A stretch of 64,000 nt of DNA from Mycobacterium sp. EPa45 (lineage in GTDB: Bacteria; Actinomycetota; Actinomycetes; Mycobacteriales; Mycobacteriaceae): the NCBI RefSeq assembly GCF_001021385.1, contig NZ_CP011773.1, forward strand, positions 806,001-870,000, read 5' to 3'. This document shows positions 17,695-27,169 of this stretch, in pieces. The translations under genes and the position numbers were made by a program. The notes beneath the pieces are model-generated. The model saw only the letters and a list, made by a program, of their open reading frames with translations. It searched no databases and had not been told where the DNA came from. Every line of letters starts with the position of its first letter. The stretch's first letter is position 1.

Positions 17695-18900
17695 GTGAGT
17701 GTTGGCTCGGTGGCAGTACTGGCCACGGCCGCGGCGCTGGTAGCGCTTGCTTTCGGACTCGGGATCGGGGCCGCGCTCACCCCACGGATTCTGGAGCGCA
17801 AGCAGCGCCGGGCGATCACCGAAGCTGGGATCACCGTGTCGCAGATGCTGCAGCATGTCGTGTCGTTGGCACCGATCGGGATGGTGGTCGTCGACTCGCA
17901 TCGCGATGTGGTGTTCATCAACGACCGCGCCACGGAACTGGGCATCGTGCGTGACCGCCAGCTCGACGAGCGGGCCTGGACCGCCACTCAACGGGTTCTT
18001 GCCACCGGCGAGGGCGTCGAGGTCGACCTGTCCCAGCCGCAGCGCGCCGCAGCCGGCCGGTCCGGGCTCTCGGTGCGCGGGCACGTGCGGCTGCTGAGCA
18101 AGCAGGACCCGCGCTTCGTCGTCGTCTACGTCGACGACCAGTCCGAGCAGGCGCGCATGGAGGCCAGCCGGCGCGACTTCGTGGCCAACGTCAGCCATGA
18201 ACTCAAGACGCCCGTCGCCGCGATGGGCGTGCTGGCCGAGGCGCTGCTGGAGTCCGCCGACGATGCCGAGACCGTGCACCACTTCGGCCAGAAGATCCTC
18301 ACCGAATCCCAACGGCTGGCCAGCATGGTGCGCGAGCTGATCGAGCTGTCCCGTCTGCAGGGTGCCGAGCCGCTTCCCGACCTCGACGGCGTCGACGTCG
18401 ATTCCGTTGTCAGTGAGGCGATCTCACGTCACAAAGTGGCCGCCGACAACGCCGACATCTCGGTCACCACCGACGCGCCCAGCGGTTTTCGCGTGCTGGG
18501 TGATCAGTCGTTGTTGGTCACCGCGCTGGCCAACCTCATCTCCAACGCGATCGCGTACTCGCCCAACGGGTCGAAGGTGTCGATCAGTCGTCGCCGCCGC
18601 GGCGACAACATCGAAATCGCGGTCACCGACCGGGGTATCGGCATTGCCCGCGCAGATCAAGAGCGGGTCTTCGAACGATTCTTCCGGGTCGACAAGGCGC
18701 GTTCGCGTGCTACCGGCGGCACCGGATTGGGGCTGGCCATCGTCAAACACGTGGCCGCCAATCACAACGGCAGCATCCGGCTGTGGAGCCAGCCGGGCAC
18801 CGGCTCGACGTTCACCCTGTCCATTCCCGCCTATCCGCATACCGATGACGACGAACCGGCCGACCAATCGGCCATTGACGAGGAGGCGCTACGCCAATGA
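17695..18900 (+). CDS. senX3: Sensor histidine kinase SenX3
   Basis: A 401-residue membrane kinase of the phosphate-responsive SenX3-RegX3 system. One clear hydrophobic segment lies at the N-terminus (about residues 4-27, [19 protein letters not shown]). A PAS-like domain follows (about 45-150) with [20 protein letters not shown]. The phosphoacceptor His168 sits in [17 protein letters not shown]. The ATP-binding domain has [13 protein letters not shown] (N box), [20 protein letters not shown] (G1/F boxes) and [11 protein letters not shown]. The stop overlaps the regX3 start, unlike M. tuberculosis, where repeated MIRU sequence separates the two. Confidence 0.96.
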   Translation: MSVGSVAVLATAAALVALAFGLGIGAALTPRILERKQRRAITEAGITVSQMLQHVVSLAPIGMVVVDSHRDVVFINDRATELGIVRDRQLDERAWTATQRVLATGEGVEVDLSQPQRAAAGRSGLSVRGHVRLLSKQDPRFVVVYVDDQSEQARMEASRRDFVANVSHELKTPVAAMGVLAEALLESADDAETVHHFGQKILTESQRLASMVRELIELSRLQGAEPLPDLDGVDVDSVVSEAISRHKVAADNADISVTTDAPSGFRVLGDQSLLVTALANLISNAIAYSPNGSKVSISRRRRGDNIEIAVTDRGIGIARADQERVFERFFRVDKARSRATGGTGLGLAIVKHVAANHNGSIRLWSQPGTGSTFTLSIPAYPHTDDDEPADQSAIDEEALRQ

Positions 18901-19583
18901 CCAATGTGTTGATCGTGGAAGATGAAGAGTCGCTGGCAGATCCGTTGGCCTTCCTGCTGCGCAAGGAGGGGTTCGAGGCCACCGTGGTCGGCGACGGCCC
19001 GTCGGCGCTGGCCGAATTCGATCGGTCGGGAGCCGATATCGTGCTGCTCGATCTGATGCTGCCGGGGATGACCGGGACCGACGTGTGTAAGCAACTTCGT
19101 GCCCGCTCCAGCGTCCCGGTGATCATGGTGACCGCACGCGACAGCGAGATCGATAAGGTCGTCGGCCTCGAGCTGGGCGCCGACGACTACGTCACCAAGC
19201 CGTACTCGGCTCGCGAACTGATCGCGCGCATCCGGGCCGTGCTGCGCCGTGGCAGCGACGCCGAGGACGCCGGCATCGGCGACGCCATCCTCGAAGCCGG
19301 CCCGGTGCGGATGGATGTCGAGCGGCACGTCGTGACCGTGGGCGGCGAGCCGATCACCTTGCCGCTCAAGGAGTTCGACCTGCTCGAGTACCTCATGCGC
19401 AACAGCGGACGGGTGCTCACTCGCGGCCAGCTCATCGACCGGGTATGGGGTGCGGACTACGTGGGTGACACCAAGACCCTCGACGTCCACGTCAAGCGTC
19501 TGCGCTCGAAGATCGAAGCCGATCCGGCCAACCCGGTGCACCTGGTCACAGTGCGCGGCCTGGGCTACAAGCTGGAGGGCTAG
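18897..19583 (+). CDS. regX3: Response regulator RegX3
   Basis: A 228-residue OmpR/PhoB-type regulator. The receiver domain (1-115) has the acidic pair EDEE, phosphoacceptor Asp52 in VLLDLMLPG, Thr in VMVTARD and Lys in [10 protein letters not shown]. The C-terminal winged helix (about 130-228) includes [20 protein letters not shown] and [14 protein letters not shown]. The ATGA overlap couples it to senX3. It controls phosphate-starvation genes in mycobacteria. The adjacent polysaccharide island might be a target, but no RegX3 box was identified here. Confidence 0.96.
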   Translation: MTNVLIVEDEESLADPLAFLLRKEGFEATVVGDGPSALAEFDRSGADIVLLDLMLPGMTGTDVCKQLRARSSVPVIMVTARDSEIDKVVGLELGADDYVTKPYSARELIARIRAVLRRGSDAEDAGIGDAILEAGPVRMDVERHVVTVGGEPITLPLKEFDLLEYLMRNSGRVLTRGQLIDRVWGADYVGDTKTLDVHVKRLRSKIEADPANPVHLVTVRGLGYKLEG

Positions 19584-19590
19584 TGACGAG

Positions 19591-19614
19591 GCCCAGCCGC
19601 TTCGGCGGCTGGGC
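19591..19614. terminator. Bidirectional terminator between regX3 and the sugar transferase gene
   Basis: A perfect 10-bp stem, GCCCAGCCGC (19591-19600) with GCGGCTGGGC (19605-19614), closed by a stable TTCG tetraloop. It lies 8 nt after the regX3 stop and directly abuts the stop codon of the convergent gene, so it probably serves both. Confidence 0.8.
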
Positions 19615-21162
19615 TCAGTACGCGCCGTCGCCGCTCAACACGGTCTTGATGGTCTTGGCGATGATCACCAGATCACGGATGGGCGACCAGTTCTCGATGT
19701 AGCTGAGGTCGAGGCGGACGGCGTCCTCGAGGGCCAGATCCGAGCGGCCGCTGACCTGCCAGAGGCCGGTCAGCCCCGGCTTCACCGTCAGCCGTCTGCG
19801 AACCAGATCGTCGTACGAGTCGACCTCACGGCGAACCTGCGGCCGCGGTCCGACGACGCTCATGTCGCCACGCAGCACGTTGATGAACTGCGGCAGCTCA
19901 TCAATGCTGTACTTGCGAATAATCTTGCCCACCCGCGTGATTCGTGGGTCGTGCTTGTCCTTCCAGAACAGCGGATCACTGCCGTCTGCCGCGATCATCG
20001 CCGGCGCTACCGCATCGGCGCCGTCGACCATGCTGCGGAACTTCAGCATCTTGAACGTGGTGCCCTTGAGACCGATTCGTTCCGACACGTAGAACACCGG
20101 CCCGGGGCTGGACAGGCGGACCGCGAGAGCGGCGAGGAAGAACACCGGTGCGACCACGACCATCGCGCAGATCGTGAAGACGATGTCGAAGACCCGCTTG
20201 GCCACCGAGTTGGCCCCGTCGTACTGCGGCTTGGCCACCTCGAACATGGCCATGCCGGCGACGGGCCGGCTGTACAACCGATCCTCGGCGATGTCCACCA
20301 ATCCGGGGGCGATCATCAGATCGACGCCCAATGAGTCGAGTTCCCAGATCAATCGGCGGATCTCGGTGGGGTGCAGGTGGTCGGTGGCGGCCAGAGCGAC
20401 GGTATGGGCATGTGTGCGCCGGACGGCGTCGGCAATCGCCTGGTCGATCCCGACGACCGGGACGGCTTGGCCGTCGATCTCGATAGCGTCGTTCTGGGCG
20501 GTCGGTCCCGCCGGAGTGCAGATGCCGACGACGCGGTAACCGGCGGCCGGATCTCGAACGAAGGTGGCGGCGACCTCTTCGGCGGTTCGGGGGCTGCCGA
20601 CGACGAGCACCGAGATCTGGTGTTCGGCACGGCTGAGTTCGGCGGTGACTATCCGGCGCCAATGCATGCGGCTCGCGAGGAGTCCGAGCAGTCCGGCCGG
20701 GAAGACGATCGCGAGATAGGGCCGTGACACGTCGACGTGCAGTAGCAGCGCACCGATGGCGATGAGGCCGAACAGCTGGAGCGTCGCGAGCACGACGCTC
20801 ATGTATTCACCAACGTCCCGGCCGACGACGCGGCGTGCGCGGTACCCGTTGATGCCGAGCGCCGCCATCCAGAGCGCTGCCAGCGCGACCGAACCGATGG
20901 AGTAGGTCAGCAGGGCGGTCGGCTGCTCGGCGAACAGGACCGCGGTCGCAAGTCCCAGGGTGAGGCAAATAATTGCCGCATCGCTCAAGATCAGCCGCTT
21001 GGAATGCCGGAAGTGCCGGGTCTCGCGCCGTGAGGCCCGCGCTTCTTGCCAGAGCGGGGGGATGCTGTTCTCGTCAAATAACGGCGAGGTCGAGTTTTGG
21101 CGAACATTCTCGGCGCGACCGTTATCAACTGAGATCCGGCTATCGGACTGTTCAGCCAACAC
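19615..21162 (-). CDS. Exopolysaccharide polyprenyl glycosylphosphotransferase (initiating sugar transferase)
   Basis: A 515-residue WbaP/CpsE-type enzyme that transfers a sugar phosphate to undecaprenyl or decaprenyl phosphate, the first step of polysaccharide repeat assembly. Four hydrophobic segments lie in the N-terminal third (from LILSDAAIICLTLGLATAVL to about 180), then a Rossmann-like region with SVLVVGSPRTAEEV, a fifth hydrophobic segment (VFDIVFTICAMVVVAPVFFL), and the catalytic domain with FYVSERIGLKGTTFKMLKFR, YSIDELPQFINVLRGDMS and VGPRPQVRREV. GTG start at 21162. First gene of the island, transcribed leftward and convergent with regX3. Confidence 0.93.
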   Translation of the reverse strand: MLAEQSDSRISVDNGRAENVRQNSTSPLFDENSIPPLWQEARASRRETRHFRHSKRLILSDAAIICLTLGLATAVLFAEQPTALLTYSIGSVALAALWMAALGINGYRARRVVGRDVGEYMSVVLATLQLFGLIAIGALLLHVDVSRPYLAIVFPAGLLGLLASRMHWRRIVTAELSRAEHQISVLVVGSPRTAEEVAATFVRDPAAGYRVVGICTPAGPTAQNDAIEIDGQAVPVVGIDQAIADAVRRTHAHTVALAATDHLHPTEIRRLIWELDSLGVDLMIAPGLVDIAEDRLYSRPVAGMAMFEVAKPQYDGANSVAKRVFDIVFTICAMVVVAPVFFLAALAVRLSSPGPVFYVSERIGLKGTTFKMLKFRSMVDGADAVAPAMIAADGSDPLFWKDKHDPRITRVGKIIRKYSIDELPQFINVLRGDMSVVGPRPQVRREVDSYDDLVRRRLTVKPGLTGLWQVSGRSDLALEDAVRLDLSYIENWSPIRDLVIIAKTIKTVLSGDGAY

Positions 21163-21285
21163 AGCGAAATTCTGCCTTCGTAGTCACCGAACTGCTATTA
21201 ACTGCACCGTAACTCCGGTTAGGCCAGAGCGCAACCACTGGAGCGGATGGCGTACATCACTAGAATTGTGCAAGCGGGTGCAGAT

Positions 21286-22563
21286 TCAGCAAAGACTGAA
21301 TTCGTCGCGGCACACTGAGAACGCGGTGTCGTACGCCGCGAATACCGCTGACCGGGAGTACGTCGTACGAAAATGCTCGCGCGCCTGCGCCGAAATCTCG
21401 GCATTGACGGCGGGCTCGGTGAGCGAGCAGAGCAGCTCCACGAATTCGGCCGGTTGGCGGCCGAGGAGCACTCCGGTGCCCGGTCCACTGGCGATGCCCT
21501 CTGCGCCGATGGGCGTGGACACCACGGGTAACGCCCGGCCCAGCGCCTCGATCACCTTGAGCTTGATTCCAGACCCGAAGCGAAGCGGATTGACCAATGC
21601 CGCGACGCCGGCAAGAGCGGTACCCAGATCCGGGACGAAGCCCTCCAAGACGACGCTGTCACCCCATTTCGCCGCGAGGGCCAGCAGTTCGGGCCGTGCC
21701 TCGCGGCCGATGATCCGCAGCCGGGCATCGGGATGCCGCTTCAGGATCAGCGGCCACGCCGTCTCGAGGAACGATCTGAGTCCGTCGTCATTGTGGGGCA
21801 GCGACAGCAGTCCGAGAAACGCGAATTCAGGGGCGCCGTCGTAATGCCGCTCCGGCCCGGCCGGGACGGCGATCAGCGGCGGAATGCTCTGAATTCGGTC
21901 GGGCCCCATGCCCGTACGCTGCATCAGCACATCCGCCTCGTCGGCGTTGACCAACAGGCTCCGCCGGAAGCGACGCGCCGTGCGGTCCTCGCTACGGCGG
22001 ACCAGGGAGCGTTCCGCCCGCAGCAGCATCGTCTGGCTGCGACGGTGGGTCGCCAGCGGGCGCAGTTTCGCCGGCACGTGTTCGGCGAAATTGCCGAGCG
22101 GGCTGATGTTGATGTCGCCGAACTCGTCGGCGGCTCGCAGCATCCGGTCGTAGCGCTCGGAGAACAGATCGTCGAGATAACACACCTGCTGAGCAGCTAT
22201 CGCGTTCGGCGCGTACTGGGCCATTCGGACGGTGTCGTAGATCTGCAGGTCAGGGTGGATCTGATCGAGTAATTCGGCGATGCCGGCCGCCGTCTGCGAC
22301 GATCCGAGGAAAGCCTCCTGCAAACTCATACGCCCGGTCAACACCCGGGTCATGACGTTGCCGAGCACCTCGCGCCGGCTGGGGCCGGGCACGACATGCA
22401 TGCGCACTGGAAATTGCTGATTCGGCACCGACCCGACTTTTATGTAGTGCACGTTGTCGTGCCCGTACCGCTCGGTCAGGTAGTCGACGAACCCTGCGAG
22501 GACCACTTTCTTGCCCGCATCCGTCGGATACGGGTCGACAGCACTGATCAGGGCGACAGCCAC
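21286..22563 (-). CDS. Glycosyltransferase, GT-B fold
   Basis: A 425-residue protein. The N-terminal opening VALISAVDPYPTDAGKKVVL resembles the acceptor-side domain of GT4 enzymes. The C-terminal half has VPAGPERHYDGAPEFAFLGL, RLRIIGREARPELLAL, and the donor-binding segment NPLRFGSGIKLKVIEALGRA with PVVSTPIGAEGI. This form (GSGIKLKVIEAL) is common in sugar transferases of exopolysaccharide clusters. GTG start. It is transcribed away from the Wzz-like gene; 146 bp between them hold the divergent promoters. Confidence 0.85.
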   Translation of the reverse strand: MAVALISAVDPYPTDAGKKVVLAGFVDYLTERYGHDNVHYIKVGSVPNQQFPVRMHVVPGPSRREVLGNVMTRVLTGRMSLQEAFLGSSQTAAGIAELLDQIHPDLQIYDTVRMAQYAPNAIAAQQVCYLDDLFSERYDRMLRAADEFGDINISPLGNFAEHVPAKLRPLATHRRSQTMLLRAERSLVRRSEDRTARRFRRSLLVNADEADVLMQRTGMGPDRIQSIPPLIAVPAGPERHYDGAPEFAFLGLLSLPHNDDGLRSFLETAWPLILKRHPDARLRIIGREARPELLALAAKWGDSVVLEGFVPDLGTALAGVAALVNPLRFGSGIKLKVIEALGRALPVVSTPIGAEGIASGPGTGVLLGRQPAEFVELLCSLTEPAVNAEISAQAREHFRTTYSRSAVFAAYDTAFSVCRDEFSLC

Positions 22564-22709
22564 CCGGTGATATTAGCTAATCTCAAAAAATTTGCCACAC
22601 TTAACCCACATGGTAGGACTGGGCCGGTGGCGTCGCCGCGGAGCGCTTCGCTATTAAGCTGCATGGCAGCACGGTTCGGTCGCCAACGAAACCCGACTAA
22701 GGAACAACC
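22564..22709. promoter_or_regulatory. Divergent promoter region of the polysaccharide island
   Basis: The first 60 bases are AT-rich for this genome (GATATTAGCTAATCTC, AAAAAATTTGCC). On the plus strand TATTAA (22652-22657) is a possible -10 giving a 45-50 nt leader with AAGGA before the ATG at 22710. No clear RegX3 direct repeat is visible. Promoter positions are tentative. Confidence 0.35.
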
Positions 22710-23357
22710 ATGGCCAAGTACCGCCTCACCATCGCGGCCTTCGCAGTGATCGGTGCTCTTCTCGGCGCCGCGCTGGGGTATGTCCTAGCTCCCCAACCGC
22801 ACCGCTACCAGGCCGCGGCGCGCGTCGCGCTGCTTCCGGCCCCCGATCTGACGATCGGGGAAGCATCCCCGTTCTGGGAGGTGCTCAGCCGCGGCCAGAT
22901 CAGCCGAACCGCGGCGGTGCTCTACAACGACCAGCGTTGGTTGCCCTCGGCCGCGACCGCCGCGAAGGTCCCGCAGGGCGAGTTGTCGCTCACCGCCGCC
23001 GCGCTGCCGGACACCACGATCCTGACGGTGACGGTCGATGCCGGTTCGGCGAAGGCCGCCGAGGCGGCCTTGAACGATGTGCTCACCAAAGCGACCCCGG
23101 AAGTCACCCAGCTGAGCGCGCCCTACGCCGTGAAGGTGCTGTGGCCGCCGGAGGGCAGCGCGGCACCGGTTCCCGTTCCCGGCGCGACGCAGGTCGCGGC
23201 GGCCGGCGCCTTGGGCGGTCTGCTGATCGGTGGCGGTGTCGGGTGGCTGGTACTGCGGGCCCGCCGCCAGCGACGTGACACCGCGCCGGTCACGCGCGTC
23301 CGCTCCCTCAACGACGACACCCGTCCGATCGACGAAGAGGTGCTACCCCGGTTATGA
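22710..23357 (+). CDS. Wzz-like chain-length regulator/polysaccharide co-polymerase
   Basis: A 215-residue protein with a two-helix membrane hairpin topology. The N-terminal helix (about 7-28, AAFAVIGALLGAALGYVLAP) is followed by an extracytoplasmic domain (about 30-150) and a C-terminal helix (about 155-180, VAAAGALGGLLIGGGVGWLV) preceded by the Pro-rich VPVPGATQ. This layout, with a short basic cytoplasmic tail, is typical of Wzz/YveK proteins lacking the kinase domain. No Walker motifs or Tyr cluster are present. It overlaps the polymerase gene by 4 bp (ATGA). Confidence 0.75.
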   Translation: MAKYRLTIAAFAVIGALLGAALGYVLAPQPHRYQAAARVALLPAPDLTIGEASPFWEVLSRGQISRTAAVLYNDQRWLPSAATAAKVPQGELSLTAAALPDTTILTVTVDAGSAKAAEAALNDVLTKATPEVTQLSAPYAVKVLWPPEGSAAPVPVPGATQVAAAGALGGLLIGGGVGWLVLRARRQRRDTAPVTRVRSLNDDTRPIDEEVLPRL

Positions 23358-25357
23358 CCGGGCTGATCCGATTCGCACCCTCCCCGGGGGAGTACGCGGC
23401 CATGGCTTTGGCCGGCGGGGCTGCGACCTTCGGTGCAATCGTCATGTTCGGGTCGCGGAATCCCCTGCTCCTCGCGGCGGCGACGATCGGTGGCGTCGGA
23501 CTGGTGTTCGCAGCGCGTAGACCGGTATTCGCCCTTGCGGTCATCGTCTTCATCGAGGTCTGCAACCTGTCCGGGGTGCTCGACCAGTACGGCAGCATCC
23601 CGGTGTTCCAAGGGTCGATGCTGCTCGGAGTGGTCACAATCGGGTTGGCCCTCCGCGATCCCGAACTTCGTGGACGCCTCAACGCGTGGACCGCGATCTG
23701 TGCCGGCTTCGCCGGGATCTTCCTTGCCACACAATTGGTTTCGGTGATCGGAAGTGTCGACGCCACAGCGTCGCTGGCCTCTGCGCGCCGCACCGCCATC
23801 GATCTGGTCTTCCTACTGATCGTCTTGATGCTCACCCAGATGACGGCACGGCCGTGGCTGGTGGCCGCCGTGTTCGTGGTGGTGCTCGCCGCGTTGTCGG
23901 TGTTGACGGTGATCGACCAGGTGGTCTACGCGGGATCGACCTCGTTCGGCGGATTCTCGGTCGTCACAACGTCTTCCGGCGAAGACGTGACCACCTTGCG
24001 ATACGGCGGCCCGCTACCGGACTCCAACTTCTGGGGACGCCACCTGATCATGGGGCTGCCGATGGCGGCAGCCCTGTTGACGCGCTCGCTGAGGGCCTCC
24101 CAGCGGCCGGTCGCGTTCGCGTGGGGCTTTTCGATCCTGGCCCTGCTGGCCGGTATCTACCTGACCCAGTCGCGCGGCACGTTCCTGTCCGCGGCGATCG
24201 CGATGGTCGTGTGGTTCCTTGCGACCGAGCGTCCGGTGCGCCGCTGGGGACTGGTGAGTCTGCCGCTCGCATTCGGGTTGGTGCTGGTGCCGGGCGTCGG
24301 CAACCGGCTTCAGAAGATGTTCACCGAAATCAGTCAGGGTCCGGACAGTGGTCACATCGATCCGTCCTTGCTCGGCCGACTGGCCGCCCAGCAGCAGGCG
24401 GGGATGATGTGGGACGAGCGACCGCTTTTCGGCTTCGGTCCCGGCACTTTCCCGGGCCAGGTGTTCAACTTCGCCGGCCGGGTTGCCACCGCACAGCTGG
24501 AAGCGCCCGACGGTGCGCACAACACCTATCTTTCATTGGCAGCGGAATCCGGCCTCCTCGGTATCACCGGTTGGGTGGTCATGGTCGTCGGGTTCCTCGC
24601 CGTGCTCGTGATGCGCAACACCGCGCAGCCACGGTCGCCGGATCGTGTCCTGGTCGCGGCGTTGATTGCGGCGATCATCGGGTGGTCGGTGTCCAGCGCC
24701 TGGCTACATCTGGCCTACTTCCGCACCTTCGCCGTCGTGCTGGCGATGGTGGCTGCTGTCGCCCCCGCCTTACCGATTCCGGCCGAGGCGCTACGGACCT
24801 TCTGGCGCGCCGCGGGGGTCTGGCTGATGGCCGCCGTCGTGGGATTCGGCGTCGTCTGGGCGTATCTGTCGGTGACCGGTCCGTCGAAGGTGCGGGCCGT
24901 TCAGCGCGCGACGTTGGTTCCGGCCGTTCCGACCGACGGGTGGTACGCCTACGCACTCGACATCCGGTCCCGAATGCAGATGTTGCCGACCTTCGCCGTC
25001 GTCTTGCGCGACGAGAAGTCACCGGTCTCGATCGACGCCGACTCGGTGCGTGGTCTGCTGGTCTTCACGGTCGAGGCCGACACCGCGTCGCAGGCTCGCG
25101 ACGAGCTGCAACTGGCCGTGGCCCAGGCCGGCAACCGGCTCAGTGACTCGATCGGCTTCAACCAGTATGTGATGCAGGGGATCGCCAGCATGGAGTTGAC
25201 CGAGGTGCGGGACCGCTCGACGGTGGTCACCGGGATCGGTCTCGGTGTGGCCGCGGGTTTGGTGACCGGGCTGACACTGTCGTCGGTCACCGCCCGACGG
25301 CGGCGACCCGAAGAGCATGCCGCGGTTCGTCCGTTGGCTGCCCTCAGATCAGGATGA
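23354..25357 (+). CDS. Wzy-like O-antigen polymerase/ligase with C-terminal Wzz-like region
   Basis: A 667-residue polytopic protein with about ten hydrophobic segments up to residue ~500. The Wzy_C/O-antigen ligase signature is visible around residues 330-400, including LFGFGPGTFPGQV and GAHNTYLSLAAESGLLGITG. After the last helix of this part (about 495-515) an extracytoplasmic segment of about 110 residues carries SPVSIDADSVRGLLVFTVEA and TASQARDELQLAVAQAG, followed by a final helix (about 622-643, VVTGIGLGVAAGLVTGLTLS) and a basic tail. That end resembles a Wzz second half. It starts within the Wzz-like gene stop and overlaps the lipoprotein gene by 4 bp. Confidence 0.85.
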   Translation: MTGLIRFAPSPGEYAAMALAGGAATFGAIVMFGSRNPLLLAAATIGGVGLVFAARRPVFALAVIVFIEVCNLSGVLDQYGSIPVFQGSMLLGVVTIGLALRDPELRGRLNAWTAICAGFAGIFLATQLVSVIGSVDATASLASARRTAIDLVFLLIVLMLTQMTARPWLVAAVFVVVLAALSVLTVIDQVVYAGSTSFGGFSVVTTSSGEDVTTLRYGGPLPDSNFWGRHLIMGLPMAAALLTRSLRASQRPVAFAWGFSILALLAGIYLTQSRGTFLSAAIAMVVWFLATERPVRRWGLVSLPLAFGLVLVPGVGNRLQKMFTEISQGPDSGHIDPSLLGRLAAQQQAGMMWDERPLFGFGPGTFPGQVFNFAGRVATAQLEAPDGAHNTYLSLAAESGLLGITGWVVMVVGFLAVLVMRNTAQPRSPDRVLVAALIAAIIGWSVSSAWLHLAYFRTFAVVLAMVAAVAPALPIPAEALRTFWRAAGVWLMAAVVGFGVVWAYLSVTGPSKVRAVQRATLVPAVPTDGWYAYALDIRSRMQMLPTFAVVLRDEKSPVSIDADSVRGLLVFTVEADTASQARDELQLAVAQAGNRLSDSIGFNQYVMQGIASMELTEVRDRSTVVTGIGLGVAAGLVTGLTLSSVTARRRRPEEHAAVRPLAALRSG

Positions 25358-26295
25358 ACCAGCACCGCGCAATCGGGCGGACGTTGACCGTCGTCGCCAT
25401 GGCGACAGCGGTGCTCTGGGCCGGCGTGACGGGCTGCTCCAAATCCGGTCCCACTGCGTTGAACGCCCCGTTCGCCTCGGATAGTTCCTGGCGGCAACCG
25501 ATTCCGCCGAAACCGGCGATCGATCCGAACAGTGCGGCAATGATCGCCGGGATCCAGTCCGAACGCGCGTTGCACGCAAACCTCGTGGAGTTCGGGATTC
25601 CGATCTACCAGGTGCACGGGGACAAGCCCAGCCACGCGGTGGAGTGCACCGGCGGTGACTGGGGTGCGTGTCCTTTCGGCGGTACGGCAGTGCCGATTCC
25701 GGCTGATGCTGCGCCGAATTCGGGGTCCGACGGCGCGATGGTCATCGTCGATGAGTCGTCGTCGAAGGTCTACGAGTTCTGGCGCGCGGCCAAGCACGGT
25801 GATCGGTGGTCGTCGGAATGGGGAGCGGTGAACAGTCTGAAGGGGCCCGGCTGGGGTGGGTCGTCGACCGGGTCCGGCGCATCGCGGCTGGCCGGTGTGA
25901 TTCGCGTCGACGAGGTCGCCGCAGGGAAGGTTTCCCACGCGTTGGCCCTGCAGACCAGCAACGCCTGCAAGACATTTCGCCCACCCGCCATCAAAGCCGA
26001 CGGGACCTCCGGACGTCCCGACTGCATCCCGGAGGGCGCTCGGCTGCAGTTGGACCCCGGGCTGGATCTGCATTCCCTCGGTCTCAACAAGGGTGAGCTC
26101 GCCGTGGCCACCGCCATGCAGCGGTACGGCGGTTACGTCGTCGACGTCGGTGGCGCACCGCTCAGTGTGAGTTTCGAACTGGATCGCTCGGCGGCCGCCG
26201 GCACGTTGGGCAAGGTCTATCAGGACGCGGGATTCCGTTGGGATTACGACGCGATGGAGCGCGTCCCATGGGACAAGCTACGAGTGTTGGGATGA
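25354..26295 (+). CDS. Lipoprotein of unknown function in the polysaccharide island
   Basis: A 313-residue protein with an N-terminal signal and lipobox VTGC (Cys at about residue 28), so it is probably anchored outside the membrane. The mature part includes SSWRQPIPPKPAIDPNSA, GIPIYQVHGDKPSHAV, AHGDR/AKHGDRWSSEWGAVNS and DVGGAPLSVSFELD. I do not recognise a catalytic family. Position between polymerase and methyltransferase, with 4-bp overlaps on both sides, implies a role in the same pathway, perhaps binding or trimming the polymer outside the cell. Confidence 0.75.
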   Translation: MNQHRAIGRTLTVVAMATAVLWAGVTGCSKSGPTALNAPFASDSSWRQPIPPKPAIDPNSAAMIAGIQSERALHANLVEFGIPIYQVHGDKPSHAVECTGGDWGACPFGGTAVPIPADAAPNSGSDGAMVIVDESSSKVYEFWRAAKHGDRWSSEWGAVNSLKGPGWGGSSTGSGASRLAGVIRVDEVAAGKVSHALALQTSNACKTFRPPAIKADGTSGRPDCIPEGARLQLDPGLDLHSLGLNKGELAVATAMQRYGGYVVDVGGAPLSVSFELDRSAAAGTLGKVYQDAGFRWDYDAMERVPWDKLRVLG

Positions 26296-27149
26296 CAGTG
26301 ACTTCTTCGGGATATCGTGCACGGGTGAACATCAAGCACGCCGCGTACGGAGCGCTCAACCGGCCTTCGACTCGGTGGTTGCTCGGCGTCGCCGCCTCGG
26401 CGCGCACCGTGCTGGGGGACGAGCGTGCCTGGATCACCTACGACGCGCCGACCGGGGACTGGCTCAAGCGGACGCGGGCCGGTGCCATGCTGATGTCCGA
26501 TCTTCGCAATGGCGGCGGGATGAGCGCCGAGCAGTGCGCCGACGCCGCTCAAGACATGTTCCTGCACCGGTATTCTCTCGGCCCCGGTGACGTGGTGCTC
26601 GACATCGGCGCCGGGATCGGGACCGAGATGCTGCCGTTCTCCAGAATCGTCGGGGACTCCGGCAAGGTCGTCGCCGTCGAGGCGCACCCCGCGACGTATC
26701 GCCGGCTCGAGCGGGTTCGCGAGCTGAACGATCTGCGCAACGTCACGCTGCTTCACGCGGCCGTGATGGACACCAACGACCCGGTGTACATCAGTGACCT
26801 CCAGGCCGAGGACTATCTGGAGAACAAGATCGGCGCGGACGGGGTCGAGGTTCCCGCGCTCACGCTCGCAGATCTGGTCTCCCGGCTGAAGCTCGACCGC
26901 ATCGACTTTCTGAAGATGAACATCGAAGGGGCCGAACTGCCGGCCCTTCGCGGCGCGACCGATGTGCTGCCCCTCGTGCGGCACGCCGCGATCGGATGCC
27001 ACGACTTCCTGGCCAGGGAGACCGGTGACGACTCGTACCGCACCAAGGACGCGGTGCGCGCCTTGTTGATCGAGGCGGGGTTCACCGTGACCACGCGGCC
27101 CGATGATCCGCGCCCCTGGGCCGCCGACTACCTCTTCGCGTCCCGCTGA
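26292..27149 (+). CDS. FkbM family methyltransferase
   Basis: A 285-residue SAM-dependent methyltransferase. The FkbM domain (about 95-270) has VVLDIGAGIGTEMLPFSRIV (motif I), VVAVEAHPATYRRLER and the characteristic DFLKMNIEGAELPALRGA. It probably O-methylates a sugar of the polysaccharide. The frame opens at 26238, but ATG 26292 overlaps the previous stop (ATGA) and is the coupled start. An N-terminal region (1-90) upstream of the Rossmann domain is unassigned. Confidence 0.87.
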   Translation: MTVTSSGYRARVNIKHAAYGALNRPSTRWLLGVAASARTVLGDERAWITYDAPTGDWLKRTRAGAMLMSDLRNGGGMSAEQCADAAQDMFLHRYSLGPGDVVLDIGAGIGTEMLPFSRIVGDSGKVVAVEAHPATYRRLERVRELNDLRNVTLLHAAVMDTNDPVYISDLQAEDYLENKIGADGVEVPALTLADLVSRLKLDRIDFLKMNIEGAELPALRGATDVLPLVRHAAIGCHDFLARETGDDSYRTKDAVRALLIEAGFTVTTRPDDPRPWAADYLFASR

Positions 27150-27169
27150 GATCGGCCGGGGACGCGCGG

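Noticed and set aside
22663..22749. ATG-started frame just after the TATTAA box, overlapping the Wzz-like gene
   Set aside because: It reads out of frame into the Wzz-like gene and its product is low complexity; the TATTAA more likely serves the downstream ATG.
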